Shown: piece after piece, positions 1 to 8,311 of the stretch
How positions within the stretch are numbered: the first letter of the stretch is position 1
How the letters are laid out: every line of letters starts with the position of its first letter
Assembly: GCF_964204645.1 (NCBI RefSeq)
Contig: NC_134033.1
Location: 6,916,231-6,980,230 of the forward strand
DNA from: Tubulanus polymorphus
Lineage: Eukaryota > Nemertea > Palaeonemertea > Tubulaniformes > Tubulanidae
Length of the DNA stretch: 64,000 bases
Direction of reading: 5' to 3'
The notes under the pieces: generated by a model
What the model was told of the DNA's origin: nothing
Database searches by the model: none
Seen by the model: the letters and a program-made list of their open reading frames with translations, nothing else
Translations under genes and position numbers: made by a program

Positions 1-1171
1 GATTATATTGATAAATTTAAAACTGTAACTATTAATGCAAATGATGAAATTATTAATGAGAATATTAACTTCCCAAGAAGATCTATTAAAGGTATATTAA
101 TATTTTTTACTATTGCAACATATACTAATGGCGCAATAAATGTTGATAATTATTATAATCCTGAAATAACAAAAGTAGAAATAACTATCGAAGGAATAGC
201 AAATAAAATATTTTGTCAAGGAATGAGAATGATTGATCAATGGCCAGAAATTAGAAAACATTTTATGAATGAAAAAGTGAAATCATCTGAAAATTTTAAT
301 ATTAATCAAATTGATTATTATACCGGTAATAAATATGCATTAAAACTCTTTCCATGCTAACTGTGACCGGACGACACAGTCTCCAGAACCCTTTGTTTTT
401 GCGCGGTGTGGTGCCACGTCACAGGTGTTTGACCTACTTATCCCCTTACTGTCTAAATGGCAATGTATAAAGCTTATACGGCTTGTATGTATGCCTGGTA
501 GTCCTGGCAACCCCAGGGACTTGTTTTTGAGTTCGCTGGCGGGTGTATGAATAAAATCAATGTAGGTCACGAAAGTCATTATCGGTGAATTGAGGTCAAG
601 TTGTGTAAACAAAGTAGGGCAAAATTGAAAGCTTTATAAATAGACACAGCGGCTGGTATACGGTGTCTATACATGATGCAGTGGATATAATGGAGATATA
701 TAGAGAGAATATGAAGCTGCAGTTAGGGGTAGGGGTACCCGAATGACCCGAAAGTAGGTCAAATTTTTTGTTGTTGATATTTTGGGGGCCCCTAACGACC
801 CCAGAATAGCTAGATCATCAGAAACAAGCTGAATCATCATATTTTAGTGTAGGGAAGCGTATTAGACCTACTCTAGAAGTTTGAGAACCCAATATTTTTT
901 GAAAAAATTTTTTTTTCGAAATATAAGTCGCAAAATCTCAGGATCCGGTTTTTAGGGAAGTCGCATGGAAAGAGATTTATGGTTAGATTTAAGAACAACA
1001 GAGGATAATTCATTACATGGTTCTGGAAAAAAATTACAGAACACTAAAGATGGAATACAATTATTCATGACAAAGAATAAAGGAATCAAAAATTTCAAAA
1101 TGCACATTTATATTATATCTGACGCGCAATTAAATATTGTAAATTCTCAATTAAATAGTGTTATGTATTAA
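1..1171 (+). pseudogene. Polinton major capsid protein (hexon-like), C-terminal part, split by an insertion
   Basis: The frame is open from base 1 and reads RRSIKGILIFF and YYNPEITKVEITIEG, then is lost at about 345. It resumes at about 962 with DNSLHGSG, TKDGIQLF and IISDAQLNIVNSQ and stops at 1171. From knowledge of the family, these blocks resemble the second jelly-roll and C-terminus of double jelly-roll major capsid proteins of Polinton/adintovirus elements, which build an icosahedral shell. The N-terminus lies before the window; a homologous N-terminus is present at 37880-38236. The zinc-finger gene follows 32 bases later on the same strand. The intervening 0.6 kb is less AT-rich, contains stops and is bounded by inverted repeats, so the gene is dead in this copy. 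The assignment rests on remembered family motifs, not on a search. Confidence 0.8.
346..974. mobile_element. Short insertion with 12-bp terminal inverted repeats inside the capsid gene
   Basis: A 629-bp block begins with CTCTTTCCATGC (346-357) and ends with the exact reverse complement GCATGGAAAGAG (963-974). Capsid coding sequence lies immediately on both sides. The block is visibly less AT-rich than the Polinton and carries no convincing protein. I see no clear target-site duplication. It is best read as a non-autonomous DNA transposon or fold-back insertion. Part of the 3' repeat may be original capsid sequence, so the exact edges are uncertain by about 10 bases. Confidence 0.55.
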
Positions 1172-1203
1172 AATTTTAACTATAATAAAAATTTATATAA
1201 TAA

Positions 1204-2079
1204 ATGGAAGGAGGTAAAGTATATAAACATATTCCATACATCGATGCACATGAAAATAATGATGGTTTATATTATGTAATACCTTGTAATATAGCTTTGA
1301 TATTTGATCCTATTTTCAAAATTTATAAAACTAAACTAATAGAAATCGATAATAATAAAAGTTGTGTTGTTGATAATTTAAGTAATGTAATTGATAATAA
1401 TGTAATACCTTCTACATCTAATAATGTAATACCTACTACATCTAATAATGTAATACCTTCTACATCTAATAATGTAATACCTTCTACATCTAATAATGAA
1501 ATAATATTAAATTTTAGTGAAAATAGAAATTATTGTGGATATTGTAAAAGTGAATTTTCAAACGCTCCATCAAATTGGAATAAACATATGAATACAAGGG
1601 TACATATAAATAATGTTATAGAACGTGTTGGTTTAAAAGAATTTATAGAACACCCATTTAGATATGTTACAAAGTTTGTTTCAAATCAAAAAGTAAATGG
1701 TAAAGAATTATATAAAGATTTATTATTAGCAACACCTAATAAAGATGAATTAGATTTAACCGATGCTAATAAAATATTAGAATCAAACACTGTAAATGAA
1801 ATATTATGAGCAAACACTAATAAAGATAATAATGAAAATGCTGCCGTATGGCACCAACATGGCGATATAGTTACAGGAAAGCGCATTGATAATAAAGATT
1901 CTATGAAACTTAAATCAGAAAATAAAGATATAGTTGAGATGACTAATAATTATATCAATAAACCAATTATTTATGAAGATACGGTAGGGCATTTGAATAA
2001 ATTGTTAGGGTCTGATGATGAATTGGAGAGTGATGATGAAAGTGATTCAGAAAGTAATTATCTAACACTCAAAAAGTAA
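1204..2079 (+). pseudogene. C2H2 zinc-finger protein of the Polinton, with in-frame TGA
   Basis: The start codon at 1204 sits in TATATAATAAATG. The first 201 codons hold an N-terminal region with no match I know, four octapeptide repeats of the type NNVIPSTS (about residues 65-97), and one C2H2-like finger (C111, C114, H128, H134). A TGA at 1807 stops the frame. The same frame then stays open to 2079, ending in an acidic stretch with the residues SDDELESDDESDSES. The tail from 1848 onward was copied by the tandem duplication and now also ends the HNH-type reading frame at 3445. Position directly after the capsid gene suggests a structural or DNA-binding role, but this is inference. The TGA may be a decay mutation; I would not call it recoding. 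Confidence 0.6.
1393..1500 (+). repeat. 24-bp coding tandem repeat
   Basis: Four units of about 24 bases, containing AATGTAATACCTTCTACATC with one-base variants, encode the NNVIPSTS octapeptides. The unit keeps frame, so the protein length can vary by whole octapeptides through slippage. Confidence 0.85.
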
Positions 2080-2083
2080 TAAA

Positions 2084-2440
2084 GGTTGAAAATTGTATAA
2101 AATAATAGTAAATAAAAAAGGGGGTTTTAAGTATTAAGGTATCTAATACGTATTAAATACATATCTAATACATATCTAATACGTATTATTTGAAAATACC
2201 TTAAATTACATTTCTTTTTTAAATTTATATTGAAACCTCAGTAATAATAAATAACCTTTATTATTTTCAAACTTATTCATATATTAGTTGAAAAAATAAA
2301 AATAAATTGGTTGAAAATTGTATAAATAATATTTATTTTTAAAAAGGGGGTTTTAAGTAATTAAGGTATCTAATAAGGTATCAGGTATTAGGGTATCTAA
2401 TATGGTATCTAATAGGGTATCTAATACATAGGTATATTTT
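2084..2440. repeat. Spacer repeats: GGTATCTAATA tracts and two ~70-bp direct copies
   Basis: The spacer holds two imperfect copies of a block that starts GGTTGAAAATTGTATAAA and includes AGGGGGTTTTAAGTA (from 2084 and from about 2310). Each is followed by short reiterations of GGTATCTAATA / ATATCTAATACGTATT. The array is repeated at 3450-3806 by the tandem duplication. It could be regulatory, a replication-associated iteron, or simple expansion; the sequence does not decide. Confidence 0.6.
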
Positions 2441-2592
2441 AAACATATTTCAATATTTATATTTGTATGAGTTAGATTTTTAAACATTAAAAGTGTTAGT
2501 AAAGTTTTATTGAAATAATTCATATATATTCATGAATAACATATAAATGAATAACTTCTAAAATCAATTTAGTAAAAAAATATGTATAATAA
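2440..2592 (+). promoter_or_regulatory. Leader shared with the polymerase B gene
   Basis: This stretch, including TATTTGTATGAGTTAGATTT and AACATTAAAAGTGTTAGTAA, ends in GTATAATAAATG at the HNH-type start. A clearly homologous stretch lies upstream of the polymerase B start on the other strand at 43604-43745. A duplicate copy precedes the second HNH-type gene (3806-3958). It is probably a 5' control region that was duplicated or moved between genes. No promoter element can be assigned beyond the ATAAATG start context. Confidence 0.5.
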
Positions 2593-3445
2593 ATGGAACC
2601 AGAACAACCACAAACTATAAATATTACAAATAACACTGGTGTCATAAACATATACTACAAGAAGTGTTCTAAATGTGAATTAGATAAATTAGCTTTAACA
2701 GAATTTAGTAAGCGTAAGATTAGTAAAGATGGTTTTCAATATTGCTGTAAAACTTGTACTAAACTATATACCAAACAATATCGAGAGGATAATATAGAAC
2801 ATTATAATTATTATATGGCAGAATATATGAGAGAAAGATATAAAACAGATCTTAATTTTAGACTGAAACAATGCTTAAGATCTAGATTAACACAATTATT
2901 CAACAAAGAAACACATTTAGAAACACTATCTAATTTATTCGGTTGTTCAGATGAATTTTTCATATCATGGATAATATATCAATTCGATGATAAAATGAAT
3001 ATAGATAATTATGGTGAATACTTTCATATTGCATGTGTTGCCGATTTCTAAATTTGACATGAGTGATGATTATAATAAGAAGCTAATATGGAATTGGAAG
3101 AATCTAAGACCTTTAGAAAAGAAGGAAAACATAATTAAATCTAACAAACTAGATTTACAGTTATATTTAGATCAACTGGATAAAGCAAAGACATTTGTTG
3201 AATTATGGAACTCATGGCACCAACATGGCGATATAGTTACAGGAAAGCGCATTGATAATAAAGATTCTATGAAACTTAAATCAGAAAATAAAGATATAGT
3301 TGAGATGACTAATAATTATATCAATAAACCAATTATTTATGAAGATACGGTAGGGCATTTGAATAAATTGTTAGGGTCTGATGATGAATTGGAGAGTGAT
3401 GATGAAAGTGATTCAGAAAGTAATTATCTAACACTCAAAAAGTAA
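2593..3445 (+). pseudogene. HNH-type zinc-binding protein, copy 1, frameshifted and fused to the zinc-finger tail
   Basis: The first frame (2593-3051) shows a CxxC...CxxC zinc ribbon (C25, C28, C52, C55) and the block LFGCSDEFFISWI, typical of proteins that carry a C-terminal HNH nuclease module in large DNA viruses and their relatives. Coding character continues in the next frame from about 3023, with HVLPISKFDM and NWKNLRPLEKKENI, the conserved HNH-side residues. The frame change falls directly at the histidine that would be catalytic. After 3213 the frame runs into the duplicated acidic tail and stops at 3445, so the 3' end is chimeric. Likely role: a nicking or homing-type endonuclease, now inactive. 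Both duplicates share the frameshift. Confidence 0.65.
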
Positions 3446-3958
3446 TGAAGGTTGAAAATTGTATAAAATAATAGTAAATAAAAAAGGGGGTTTTAAGTAT
3501 TAAGGTATCTAATACGTATTAAATACATATCTAATACATATCTAATACGTATTATTTGAAAATACCTTAAATTACATTTCTTTTTTAAATTTATATTGAA
3601 ACCTCAGTAATAATAAATAACCTTTATTATTTTCAAACTTATTCATATATTAGTTGAAAAAATAAAAATAAATTGGTTGAAAATTGTATAAATAATATTT
3701 ATTTTTAAAAAGGGGGTTTTAAGTAATTAAGGTATCTAATAAGGTATCAGGTATTAGGGTATCTAATATGGTATCTAATAGGGTATCTAATACATAGGTA
3801 TATTTTAAACATATTTCAATATTTATATTTGTATGAGTTAGATTTTTAAACATTAAAAGTGTTAGTAAAGTTTTATTGAAATAATTCATATATATTCATG
3901 AATAACATATAAATGAATAACTTCTAAAATCAATTTAGTAAAAAAATATGTATAATAA

Positions 3959-4610
3959 ATGGAACCAGAACAACCACAAACTATAAATATTACAAATAAC
4001 ACTGGTGTCATAAACATATACTACAAGAAGTGTTCTAAATGTGAATTAGATAAATTAGCTTTAACAGAATTTAGTAAGCGTAAGATTAGTAAAGATGGTT
4101 TTCAATATTGCTGTAAAACTTGTACTAAACTATATACCAAACAATATCGAGAGGATAATATAGAACATTATAATTATTATATGGCAGAATATATGAGAGA
4201 AAGATATAAAACAGATCTTAATTTTAGACTGAAACAATGCTTAAGATCTAGATTAACACAATTATTCAACAAAGAAACACATTTAGAAACACTATCTAAT
4301 TTATTCGGTTGTTCAGATGAATTTTTCATATCATGGATAATATATCAATTCGATGATAAAATGAATATAGATAATTATGGTGAATACTTTCATATTGCAT
4401 GTGTTGCCGATTTCTAAATTTGACATGAGTGATGATTATAATAAGAAGCTAATATGGAATTGGAAGAATCTAAGACCTTTAGAAAAGAAGGAAAACATAA
4501 TTAAATCTAACAAACTAGATTTACAGTTATATTTAGATCAACTGGATAAAGCAAAGACATTTGTTGAATTATGGAACTCAACACATAATGAAAAATACGT
4601 TGAATGTTAA
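3959..4610 (+). pseudogene. HNH-type zinc-binding protein, copy 2, frameshifted
   Basis: This is the second copy in the tandem duplication. The zinc ribbon and LFGCSDEFFISWI block are in the first frame (3959-4417), and the HVLPISKFDM / NLRPLEKKENI part is in the second (about 4389-4610). It differs from copy 1 only after 4579, where it leaves the duplicated unit and ends in THNEKYVEC at 4610. This end is probably closer to the ancestral one, but foreign-looking sequence follows at once, so the natural C-terminus may have been displaced. Confidence 0.65.
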
Positions 4611-4870
4611 ACGCTTAGAAAACCGGCTACTCTCGATCTATGTCAAACCGCCTGTATGTAATTGTATTAGGTTGTTTACAAAAGCATCTGTCGCACGTTA
4701 TATTCAGTTGAATAGGGTGTATCTCATTTGAATATTGATCGAATGTGCTATTTCAGTTGAAAAGGATTAATCAATAACATTACAAAGGAACATCTGTTGC
4801 ACCAGACAGTGTTTAGCTAGTGAATACCTGGCAGTTATAAACGCGTACGGCACCCACATGGTGATATCAA
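4611..4870. other. Non-coding insert-like block between genes
   Basis: About 260 bases of more balanced composition separate the HNH-type gene from an AT-rich leader. No ORF is convincing. It ends in GTACGGCACCCACATGGTGA (4846-4865), a segment that also occurs inside the integrase frame (near 6199) and, in variant form, in the zinc-finger tail (near 1845). This suggests an insertion that split one copy of that short repeat. Confidence 0.4.
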
Positions 4871-5060
4871 ATAGAATTTAAATAAAATATAATAAAAAAA
4901 CAATAACTTCAACTAGCTAGTGAATTCTATTATATTTTTAATATTTTCTTTTCAAAAAAGAATACTTTATATTTTGAATAGATTCAAATAGAAATTCTTT
5001 AAATTCAAATAGCTAGTATCAGTAGTCAATACTAGAATTCTTTAGCTTTAACTAGCTAGT
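4812..5060. repeat. Reiterated ACTAGCTAGT palindromes upstream of the next gene
   Basis: The 10-bp palindrome ACTAGCTAGT occurs at 4912-4921 and 5051-5060. Partial copies (TAGCTAGT, AGCTAGT) lie at 4814-4821 and 5011-5017, usually followed by GAATAC, GAATTC or ATCA. The spacing just ahead of a start codon at 5112 would suit a repeated protein-binding site. Function is inferred only from repetition and symmetry. Confidence 0.5.
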
Positions 5061-5095
5061 ATCATTTGAAGAATACTTATAATATTTTTTTGCTT

Positions 5096-5114
5096 TTTTT
5101 CTATAATATAAATG
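5096..5114 (+). promoter_or_regulatory. TATAATATAAATG start-codon motif
   Basis: A T-rich run (TTTGCTTTTTTTC) leads into TATAATATAAATG, whose ATG is the start at 5112. The remnant gene at 52042 has nearly the same arrangement (CTATAATAAATG). The AT-rich motif touching the start codon resembles the TAAATG context of poxvirus late genes; the comparison is by analogy only. Confidence 0.4.
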
Positions 5115-5714
5115 TCAAAGAAATCTAATAAGAATAATGCCGATATTGAAAAGACATTAGATGATTTGGGTATAAGTGATAATAAAGATACAGTTGTTTC
5201 TAATTCTATTCAAGTTAATAACAATATTGATTATGAATACTATTTATATTGTAAACACCATCTAGAATTATTAATTGCTAGTGGTAAATGTAATCAGTTT
5301 ATCGGGAAAATTTTAACTTATCAAGAACTAGTTGCTATGAAACCCGATAAAGTAATAAAATATTTTAAGATTTATGAAGAGGCAAGATTAGCCCGAATAA
5401 ACGACTCTATAAGTGATGGTATTGTCAAATGTTATTCTAAGTTATGTAACCGGTTAATACCAATTGATGATGAAAATAAATTATATAGTGATTTAAAAAA
5501 TGACTATTTAGTTATGACTGAATTACAAAAATGGGTTGGTTATGCTTCATTTCAATTAGGATCGGTAATGACTTTAATTTCTACTGGCGTCATAACATTT
5601 TCCAACATCAAGCCTATGGAATATAAATCAGGTAAGAACGAAACAGATGTACTACAACCAATCAGTAAAACAGAAAATGAATCAGAACAAAAATTAACTA
5701 AAATAAATGAGTGA
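5112..5714 (+). CDS. Conserved Polinton protein of unknown function (200 aa)
   Basis: The frame is intact and reads a hydrophilic N-terminus (DIEKTLDDLGISDN), a charged helical core (YYLYCKHHLELLIASGKC, FIGKILTYQEL, RLARINDSISDG), and a more hydrophobic stretch around residues 145-165 (GSVMTLISTGVITF). I remember similar proteins at this position in mollusc-type Polintons, but no enzymatic motif is visible and I assign no function. A decayed homologue lies at 52080-52560 on the other strand, which supports real coding. The last 8 bases overlap the next start (ATGAGTGA), as in compact viral operons, and the TATAATATAAATG context picks the start. Confidence 0.75.
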   Translation: MSKKSNKNNADIEKTLDDLGISDNKDTVVSNSIQVNNNIDYEYYLYCKHHLELLIASGKCNQFIGKILTYQELVAMKPDKVIKYFKIYEEARLARINDSISDGIVKCYSKLCNRLIPIDDENKLYSDLKNDYLVMTELQKWVGYASFQLGSVMTLISTGVITFSNIKPMEYKSGKNETDVLQPISKTENESEQKLTKINE

Positions 5715-6078
5715 TGGCGTTAAGAAAAAGGCTAGATCCGAAAAACAAATTAAATGGGCAAGAGAATTAGGTAAAAGATCTTCAGAATTAAAAAAAGCTA
5801 AGAAAAAGAAATTAACTGATATTAATGAATCACAGACTTTATCTGATATTGATTCAAATAATAATCCATCTGATTCTTCTAATGCTGGAAGTAATAATTA
5901 CTTATATATTACAATTGGATTAGTTACAGTTATCATATTCTCTGGTGTAATATATAAATATAAGTATAAATCTGATTATAACAATAATGATTCCAATGAT
6001 AATAAACCTATTATACCAGAAAATAAGACAAATCATAAAGTCATTGAAACTAAATCTAAATTATTATTAATGGATTAA
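5707..6078 (+). CDS. Small single-pass membrane protein of the Polinton (123 aa)
   Basis: The N-terminus is strongly basic (ARSEKQIKWARELGKRSSEL, then a lysine-rich run). A low-complexity Asn/Ser/Asp linker follows, then one hydrophobic segment at about residues 70-85 (YITIGLVTVIIFSGVIY), a short basic stop (KYKYK) and a polar tail. This predicts a type of membrane-anchored protein with a basic, possibly nucleic-acid-binding N-terminus. A diverged homologue lies at 51690-52042 next to a homologue of the preceding gene, so the pair is conserved in this family. It overlaps the gene before by 8 bases and is 6 bases from the integrase. Function unknown; a capsid or membrane role is inference. Confidence 0.7.
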   Translation: MSDGVKKKARSEKQIKWARELGKRSSELKKAKKKKLTDINESQTLSDIDSNNNPSDSSNAGSNNYLYITIGLVTVIIFSGVIYKYKYKSDYNNNDSNDNKPIIPENKTNHKVIETKSKLLLMD

Positions 6079-6084
6079 AATAGA

Positions 6085-7197
6085 ATGAAAAAAGAACAAT
6101 ATTTAAGAGAGTTATATTACAACCCAGAAAGTGAAGTATCATATTCTAATGTTTCAGAATTATGGAATACAATTAAATCTGATAATGAAAATGGTGCCGT
6201 ACGGCACCCACATGGTGATATAAAATATAGTGAATTAAAATCATGGTTACAAAATCAACCAACATATCAAATACACAAGAAAATGGATAAAACTTATTTA
6301 ACAAGAAAAGTTATGGTTTCATATATTGATCAACAATGGCAAGCAGATTTAATTGACATGAAGAACTTAGAGGAATACAACAAATGATATTTCTGGATAT
6401 GAAATGTTATACACATATTCAGTAGATACGCATGGTCAATTCCAATCAAAAATAAAACTGGAATAGAAGTGACAAATGCTTTTAAATCAATATTTTAAGA
6501 AGCTATTCCAGATAAGATACAATTTGATGAAGGTAAGGAATTTTATAACAAACATTTTAAAAAACTATTATCTGATAACGATGTAGATTATTTTTCAACA
6601 CACTCAGATAAAAAAGCATCTATAATAGAAAGATTTAATAAAACATTGAAAACTAGAATGTGGAAATATTTTACTGCTAATGAAACATATAAATATATCG
6701 ATGTATTAGATGATTTAGTGAAAGGTTATAATAATTCTAAACATAGTTCTATAAATATGAAACCTATACAAGCTAGAAAAGAAGATAATTCGGAAATAGT
6801 TTGGAATAATTTATATGGAGCGTTTGTTACGCATGATTTTGGTGAACCAAGATTTAAAATTGGACAACACGTCAGAATATCTAAATATAGAAAAACATTT
6901 TATAAAGGTTATACCCCTAATTTTACAGAAGAAATATTTAAAATTAAAAAGATAATATTAACTAAACCTTTTGTTTATAAACTAGAAGATCTAAAAGATG
7001 AAGAAATATTAGGTTATTTCTATGAACAAGAATTATCACTTGTACCAAATCCAGATGAAATCGAATACAAAATAGAAAAAGTATTGAAAACAAAAACTCT
7101 TAAAGGAAAAAAGTATTCTTTGGTGAAATATAAAGGATATGATGATAAGTTTAATGAATGGAGTTTATCTAGTAAAATTAAAAGAATAAATGAATAA
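6085..7197 (+). pseudogene. Retrovirus-like DDE integrase with C-terminal chromodomain (Polinton), three in-frame stops
   Basis: One frame from 6085 to 7197 carries all parts of a Polinton integrase. There is an N-terminal region ending in LKSWLQNQPTYQIHKK, then the catalytic D (WQADLIDM, D88), the second D (IQFDEGKEF, about codon 148) and the E (IIERFNKTLK, about codon 182). An SH3-like C-terminal part (RFKIGQHVRISKYRKTFYKG) and a chromodomain (YKIEKVL, LVKYKGYDDKFNEWSL) follow. The enzyme would join element ends to host DNA in the nucleus, and the chromodomain may steer it to marked chromatin. TGA at 6385 and 6400 and TAA at 6496 break the core, so it is inactive. A GAVRHPHGDI segment near codon 37 looks inserted relative to the family. 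Confidence 0.9.
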
Positions 7198-7816
7198 AGA
7201 TTTATTCATATTCGAACCGCATAATATGTTAGTTACTGGAGTAACAAACTGTGGTAAAACACATTTCATATTAGATTTGTTAGAAACTATTTATAAGAAT
7301 CATTTTGATAATATAATATTATTTTGTCCTACTTATGAAATGAATAAAACATATAATAGAGATATAGTTAATATAAAAAAGTTTATTATATTAGATCCTA
7401 AAACAGTAAAAGAAAATTTAGATAATTGTATAATTGTATATATATTGACGATTACAATTGATACTTATAAAGGATCAAATACATTATTCATTATAGATGA
7501 TTGCGCTAATTTACATGATTCAAAAGTGAGAGAAAGTGAGTTATGTTATCTAGCTTTCTCTGGAAGACATTTTGGGATAACAACATGGGTTTTAAATCAA
7601 AAATATAATTCAATTGTTAAAGACTTTAGGGAGAATATAAGATTTCTAGTTTTATTCTACAATAAAGATAGAAAATCTATGCAACAATCATTGGAAGAAA
7701 ATCAAATTATACCTACTGAATTACATGATGAATATATGCATAAATTAAAGAATAATAAAGGTTCAAAATTATTACTGAGACTACAATTTCCCTATGAATA
7801 TAAGTTTATAAAATAA
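7190..7816 (+). CDS. FtsK/HerA-type genome-packaging ATPase (A32-like)
   Basis: This 208-residue intact frame has a Walker A motif (GVTNCGKTH, residues 17-25) and a Walker B motif (TLFIIDDCAN, about 98-107). A sensor-like TTWVLNQKYN and an RENIRF block follow. Such ATPases pump genomic DNA into the capsid in Polintons, adintoviruses and nucleocytoplasmic large DNA viruses. The protein is somewhat shorter than many relatives but contains the whole core. It overlaps the integrase frame by 8 bases with the same ATAAATGA arrangement used at 5707, which fixes the start. It is the last gene before the terminal repeat, the usual Polinton position. Among the recognised genes of this half it is the best preserved. 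Confidence 0.88.
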   Translation: MNKDLFIFEPHNMLVTGVTNCGKTHFILDLLETIYKNHFDNIILFCPTYEMNKTYNRDIVNIKKFIILDPKTVKENLDNCIIVYILTITIDTYKGSNTLFIIDDCANLHDSKVRESELCYLAFSGRHFGITTWVLNQKYNSIVKDFRENIRFLVLFYNKDRKSMQQSLEENQIIPTELHDEYMHKLKNNKGSKLLLRLQFPYEYKFIK

Positions 7817-7826
7817 CTGTTTATAA

Positions 7827-8311
7827 ATCTATTCTATAAGAGCTTACATTTTTATATTGAATAATCTGTCAATTTAAATGTTATTCATATAAATGATTAT
7901 TTTAAGAGTAATAGGGATAATAGGCTTTCAGGTTAAAGGTTGAATGGTCGAGTTCATTAAAAACAAAACATTAAAAGTAATTTAAAACTATAATATATTT
8001 TCATAACCGTGTGTATTTCAGTTGAATAATAGAATAATTATTATTATTAAAATATATTTGATTATATGAATTTGTGCATTGTAAATAAATCAATTGGTCG
8101 CGGAGCGGAGCGGTAGCGAAGTGGAGCGACCACTTGATTTAATACAATATGCTTTTTAGATTATTGATATCTTAGAATAAATATTTAGTTATAATATAAA
8201 ATACACACGGTTATGAAAATATATTATAGTTTTAAATTACTTTTAATGTTTTGTTTTTTAATGAGCTCGACCGTTCGACCTTTGGCTTGAAAGCCTATTA
8301 TCCCTATTACT
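7827..8311. repeat. Polinton terminal repeat with a 405-bp hairpin-forming end
   Basis: Bases 7827-7906 (containing TCTATTCTATAAGAGCTTAC and ATGATTATTTTAAG) match 43766-43843, next to the opposite gene end of another copy, so they are terminal repeat. From 7907 the sequence is a long inverted repeat. Arm AGTAATAGGGATAATAGGCT... (7907-8018) pairs with ...AGCCTATTATCCCTATTACT (8198-8311). A second nested stem at the tip lies around GGTCGCGGAGCGG...GCGACC (about 8074-8151). Satellite DNA starts at 8312, so the element end is ...CCTATTACT. Starting with AGT fits Polinton ends. Arm mismatches are mostly T opposite C, as from deamination. Confidence 0.75.

Larger units (their letters stand above)
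1848..4579. repeat. 1366-bp tandem duplication (two near-identical copies)
   Basis: Bases 1848-3213 are repeated at 3214-4579, almost without change (one visible difference is TAATAAAGG near 2080 versus TAATGAAGG near 3446). The unit contains the acidic tail of the zinc-finger gene, a 0.5-kb spacer, and most of the HNH-type gene. The junction at 3213/3214 fuses the HNH-type frame to the zinc-finger tail, so the tail at 1848-2079 and the 3' end after 4580 are the likely ancestral contexts. It is either very recent or an assembly duplication. Confidence 0.9.

Noticed and set aside
340-612. Minus-strand 90-residue open frame
   Set aside because: It lies inside the insertion and across its inverted repeat, with no motif or conservation.
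3015-3060. Programmed ribosomal frameshift in the HNH-type gene
   Set aside because: No slippery heptamer or pseudoknot is evident, and neighbouring genes show plain inactivating mutations. Kept only as a remote option.
1807-6402. TGA as a sense codon (stops at 1807, 6385, 6400)
   Set aside because: Tryptophan is encoded by TGG throughout, the TGA sites fall at positions where relatives seem to have unrelated residues, and a TAA (6496) also interrupts. Simple decay explains it.
7907-8311. Independent MITE inserted beside the Polinton
   Set aside because: The same palindromic architecture with the same inner flank occurs at two Polinton ends with different outer flanks, which is better explained as part of the element. 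Not fully excluded.
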